Shown: one piece after another, positions 29,742 through 32,637 of the stretch
How positions within the stretch are numbered: position 1 is the first letter of the stretch
Layout of the letters: the number at the start of each line of letters is the position of its first letter
Assembly (NCBI RefSeq): GCF_000373105.1
Contig: NZ_KB890414.1
Coordinates: 187,811-220,447, forward strand
Direction: 5' to 3'
Length of the DNA: 32,637 bases
DNA from: Neolewinella persica DSM 23188
GTDB lineage: Bacteria > Bacteroidota > Bacteroidia > Chitinophagales > Saprospiraceae
The notes under the pieces: model-generated
Told to the model about the DNA's origin: nothing
The model's input: only the letters and a program-made list of their open reading frames with translations
Databases searched by the model: none
Position numbers and translations under genes: made by a program

Positions 29742-32366
29742 ATGCGGTACTTGCTGGTCTTCTTTTGCTTACTTTTTCCACTCGGCAGCTACGCGCAGCC
29801 AACGGAAGACCTGCGGCTGACGATTGATTTCAAAGACACTCCATTACTGGACGCCATCACCCATCTAGAAAGAAAATTTGGCCTTATTTTTTCCTTCCCC
29901 CGAGAAGAAGTGACTAGTAAAAATGTCAATTGCCACTTCTACAATGCAAGCTGGGAAGAGATCGACCAATGCCTTTTTGCCATTAATACATTGACGGCTA
30001 AACGGCTAGATGACGGTTACGTAACCCTTCGTCCAGTGCGTCCGGAAGAAGAAAAAACCTGGAATTTATGCCTGCAAGTCGTTAGCTATGACAACACCGA
30101 ATTACCCTTCGCCACCATTGGCGTAGCTCGAACGGGGCGGGCAGTAAGCGCGGATGCATCCGGGAAGTTTGTCGGCAAATTACCGGCTGCGTTAACCGAC
30201 GAAATAACCATTCAGTCGCTCGGGTTCAAGCAGGTCCAATTTGCCGTTGCTGATTTCGTGGGCAAGGGTTGCCCCACCATCACCTTGTCCCCATCTTCGA
30301 TAGAGTTGGCTTCCGTGGTAATTGCTGAATACCTGACGGACGGGATCACCGCTACGCCAGACGGACGGCAGGTGAACTTTGACCCTGGCCAGGCACCAGC
30401 GGTTCCAGGCTTTGCGGGTACCGAAATTACCCGGATGCTGGCTTTACTACCCGGCGTTAACAACATTGGAGAATCTGCCGGCAACCTCAGCATTCGCGGA
30501 GGGAGCCGCGACCAGAACCTCGTTTTGTGGGACGGCATCCCCGTCTACTCTTCCGGCCATTACTTCGGGATGATCTCGAACTTCAATGCGGAGTTGGTTG
30601 ACGACGTCAGTGTGTGGCGGGGGCAGGCGGAGGCCGCCTTCGGCGGTCGGGTATCCGGGGTCATCAAAATCAATACGGATCGAGAGATTACGGAACGCCT
30701 CCGGGCCGGTGCCGAGCTTAATTTACTGGGCGTAAATGCCTTTGTAAAAGCGCCACTGATAAAAGGCAAATCTGACCTGCACCTGGGGTACACTGCCTCC
30801 ATGAACGGATTACTCGAAGCTGCAACCTACCAAAGTTACCGCGCGCAGGTATTCCAGGGGGACGCCTTTGAGAAAATTCTGAATGCAGCGGAAAACGACC
30901 TTACGATTACTGAGGACTTCGACTTTAAAGAGTTCAACGGCCGCTGGCAGTACAACTTCAATGATCAACAACAGCTCACCATTAGTGGCTTTCTGCAGCG
31001 AGATGATTACGGCTACTTGCTTGGGCGGGTGCCCCGCACTTTCTCGGAAAATATCGAGACAAATAACGCTGGCGCAAGCTTAAACTATGTCCATCGGTTT
31101 TCGGAACGTCGACAGTTAAGTATTCAGGCGGCACTGACTGATTTTTCTAATCTTGGGAACACTGGTTTTGTTAACCTCCGGAACGCAATTAGCGAAAACC
31201 GGTCCAGTGCCCTGCAGGAAACCTCCATTCGGGTCAATTACGATGTCCCCGTTCGTGATAACGATGTCTTGAAATTGGGCACGCAGTTACAACGATACGG
31301 CCATGAACTGGACTTCAGCTTTTCGAATGAACTTGCCGACACTTTAAACCGGGTGTCCGTAACGGACGGATCGGCTGACGCCATTGCCGCCTTCGGCACC
31401 TACGTATGGTCTCCCGAAGGGAGCCCCTGGCGGGCAGAGTTTGGGCTACGTATGCAATATTACCAGCCGACCGAAAAGGTCTATCCTGAACCCAGGATCA
31501 GTGGGAGCTTCCGGCTTAACGATCAGTGGATCCTCAAGGCCGGTTACGGAGAAAACCACCAATTCCCGCTGGAGATCATCACCTTCGATGCGCAACGGCT
31601 GAGCGCCACTACTCCGCTCTGGACTATGGCTGACGGGCAGCGAACACGGGTATTGGCCAGTAAGGAAAGCAGTTTCGGCATCAGCGGCCAACCCAAAGGA
31701 TGGTTGATCGACCTGGAGTTGTACCACAAGCAGGTCGACGGCTTATCTACGCTGGGGTCCACACTACAAAACGAGGGCTTTCTGCACGGTGATTCCCGAA
31801 GCAAAGGCCTGGACCTGCTCATCAAAAAGCGTTGGAAAAACTTTCGCACCTGGGCCATTTATTCCCTTAGTAAAACGGAATGGCGATTCCCTTTCCGGAC
31901 ACGCCCTACGGAACCAGAACCAGGCTATTTCCCAGCCGACAACGACCGGCGCCACCAACTCCGGATCGTGAATACCTATCAGCACAACAACTGGTCCTTT
32001 TCATTAGGCTGGCGCATACATTCGGGCAATCGGTATACCGTGCCTGGCCAAATAAGGATCAGCTTTCGTGGAGATGAACGAATTCCACGCATCCAGGAAG
32101 AGCCCGGACCATTAAACGATGCGAAACTACCCGCATTTCACCGGCTGGACTTCTCCGCCTTCTACGATTTTACCAGTTCCAAAGATCGTGGGCTGACGGG
32201 AAAAATTGGCATCTCTCTGCTCAATCTTTACAATAGAAACAATTCGCTCGGCCGGCAATTTCTCATACAGTACAACCGTGACAAGGATCCACCTGTAGAT
32301 ATTCAACAGGTGGATAAATTGGGGTTGGGATTTACGCCTAATTTGATGGTGAAGGTTGGGTTTTGA
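29742..32366 (+). CDS. TonB-dependent outer-membrane receptor with N-terminal STN signalling domain
   Basis: An 874-aa protein from the ATG at 29742, 43 bp after fecR; the frame is open further upstream, but that is the shadow of fecR. Signal peptide MRYLLVFFCLLFPLGSYAQ; STN/secretin-like domain (about 24-105, LTIDFKDTPLLDAITHLERK) that contacts FecR; carboxypeptidase-regulatory-like domain (about 108-185, CLQVVSYDNTELPFATIGVA); plug (about 215-310, ITRMLALLPGVNNIGESAGN, LSIRGGSRDQNLVLWDGIPV); then a 22-strand-type barrel ending in VKVGF with the terminal aromatic residue of outer-membrane proteins. There is no SusD gene after it, so it is FecA-like rather than SusC-like. The ligand (siderophore, peptide or other) is unknown. 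Confidence 0.95.
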   Translation: MRYLLVFFCLLFPLGSYAQPTEDLRLTIDFKDTPLLDAITHLERKFGLIFSFPREEVTSKNVNCHFYNASWEEIDQCLFAINTLTAKRLDDGYVTLRPVRPEEEKTWNLCLQVVSYDNTELPFATIGVARTGRAVSADASGKFVGKLPAALTDEITIQSLGFKQVQFAVADFVGKGCPTITLSPSSIELASVVIAEYLTDGITATPDGRQVNFDPGQAPAVPGFAGTEITRMLALLPGVNNIGESAGNLSIRGGSRDQNLVLWDGIPVYSSGHYFGMISNFNAELVDDVSVWRGQAEAAFGGRVSGVIKINTDREITERLRAGAELNLLGVNAFVKAPLIKGKSDLHLGYTASMNGLLEAATYQSYRAQVFQGDAFEKILNAAENDLTITEDFDFKEFNGRWQYNFNDQQQLTISGFLQRDDYGYLLGRVPRTFSENIETNNAGASLNYVHRFSERRQLSIQAALTDFSNLGNTGFVNLRNAISENRSSALQETSIRVNYDVPVRDNDVLKLGTQLQRYGHELDFSFSNELADTLNRVSVTDGSADAIAAFGTYVWSPEGSPWRAEFGLRMQYYQPTEKVYPEPRISGSFRLNDQWILKAGYGENHQFPLEIITFDAQRLSATTPLWTMADGQRTRVLASKESSFGISGQPKGWLIDLELYHKQVDGLSTLGSTLQNEGFLHGDSRSKGLDLLIKKRWKNFRTWAIYSLSKTEWRFPFRTRPTEPEPGYFPADNDRRHQLRIVNTYQHNNWSFSLGWRIHSGNRYTVPGQIRISFRGDERIPRIQEEPGPLNDAKLPAFHRLDFSAFYDFTSSKDRGLTGKIGISLLNLYNRNNSLGRQFLIQYNRDKDPPVDIQQVDKLGLGFTPNLMVKVGF

Positions 32367-32380
32367 AAAAGGATGGGAAA

Positions 32381-32637
32381 CCACTAAGGCATTAAGGGCA
32401 CTGAGAAGCTACACTAAGGGATAAGGCAAAACCATTAAGGGCACTCAGGTATTAAGAATTTTCCTCGGAGTCGCTACTGGAAAAAGGAGGAATCACTAAG
32501 GTATTAAGGGCACTGAGAAGCTACACTAAGGAAGAGCAGGCAAAACCATTAAGGGCACTCAGGCATTAAGAATTTTCCTCGGAGTCGCTATTGGGGAAAG
32601 GAGGAACCACTAAGGCATTAAGGGCACTGAGAAGCTA
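32381..32637. repeat. 112-114-bp tandem repeat, about 2.3 copies, cut by the window edge
   Basis: Units start at 32381, 32493 and 32607, each beginning with CACTAAGGCATTAAGGGCA (with small variants) and GAGAAGCTACACTAAGG. Each contains AAAACCATTAAGGGCACTCA and TTAAGAATTTTCCTCGGAG. Inside the long unit, the shorter phrase ATTAAGGGCACT recurs twice. The array begins 14 nt after the receptor stop and continues past the window. No gene is seen in it. Confidence 0.93.

Noticed and set aside
29742..32366. SusC-type glycan importer
   Set aside because: No SusD gene follows, the length is about 870 rather than 1000 residues, and the gene sits with FecR and an ECF sigma factor, so FecA-like is the safer call.

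Overview
The window looks like a chromosomal segment of a Bacteroidota bacterium, most likely of the class Saprospiria (Lewinella-like); this placement is inference. The evidence is: type IX secretion (T9SS) C-terminal sorting domains on two exported enzymes, two FecR/anti-sigma type surface-signalling loci plus a third ECF sigma operon, a FecA-like TonB-dependent receptor with an STN domain, promoter -7 elements of the Bacteroidota form TAnnTTTG, many short lipoproteins, and moderately high GC. No tRNA, rRNA, CRISPR array, transposase or prophage gene was recognised.

Layout. 1-4523 (minus): an ECF sigma factor, a translationally coupled anti-sigma factor with HEAT-like repeats, and three paralogous secreted DUF4097-like proteins. 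4887-8497 (minus): a T9SS-exported sulfatase, a DsbA-like thiol oxidoreductase and two overlapping small lipoprotein genes. 8681-12215 (plus): pdxA and an RND/MMPL exporter. 12392-18212 (minus): a lipoprotein with a SAM-methyltransferase fold, a PBP4-type D-Ala-D-Ala carboxypeptidase and a large T9SS-exported trypsin-like protease. 18415-19672 (plus): rpmH (L34, 51 aa) and a cysteine-free sirtuin. 19748-22559: a DUF1569/DinB-like protein (minus), a 29-aa lipopeptide, then an ECF sigma factor overlapping a membrane anti-sigma-like protein that ends in a TonB-like domain. 22909-25858: a conserved cytosolic protein of unknown function (minus) and an SPFH/band-7 protein (plus). 26033-27754 (minus): a DUF6515-type protein and a lipoprotein made of three repeated modules. 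27960-32366 (plus): ECF sigma, FecR and a TonB-dependent receptor, a classic surface-signalling cassette.

The most unusual property is the intergenic DNA. Nearly every gap holds a repeat island. There are about eight islands of 7-9-bp-period 'phrase' repeats, each with its own phrase, and most fold back as inverted arms. A GC-rich 18-19-bp motif (GGCGCGGnCGCAGGnTGCA) recurs at least eight times between genes, often as a boundary of such islands, and also sits inside the fecR coding sequence. There are also 9-bp arrays, a 22-bp array, palindromic hairpin clusters and a 112-114-bp tandem repeat at the right edge. These islands cluster just after stop codons and between convergent or co-directional genes.

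Functionally the window is dominated by the cell envelope: three independent sigma/anti-sigma circuits, exported hydrolases, lipoproteins and outer-membrane uptake. Housekeeping genes (pdxA, rpmH, sirtuin) are scattered between them. No defence or mobile system was found; the best candidates for something undescribed are the repeat-island system and the sigma/HEAT-anti-sigma/triple-DUF4097 operon.
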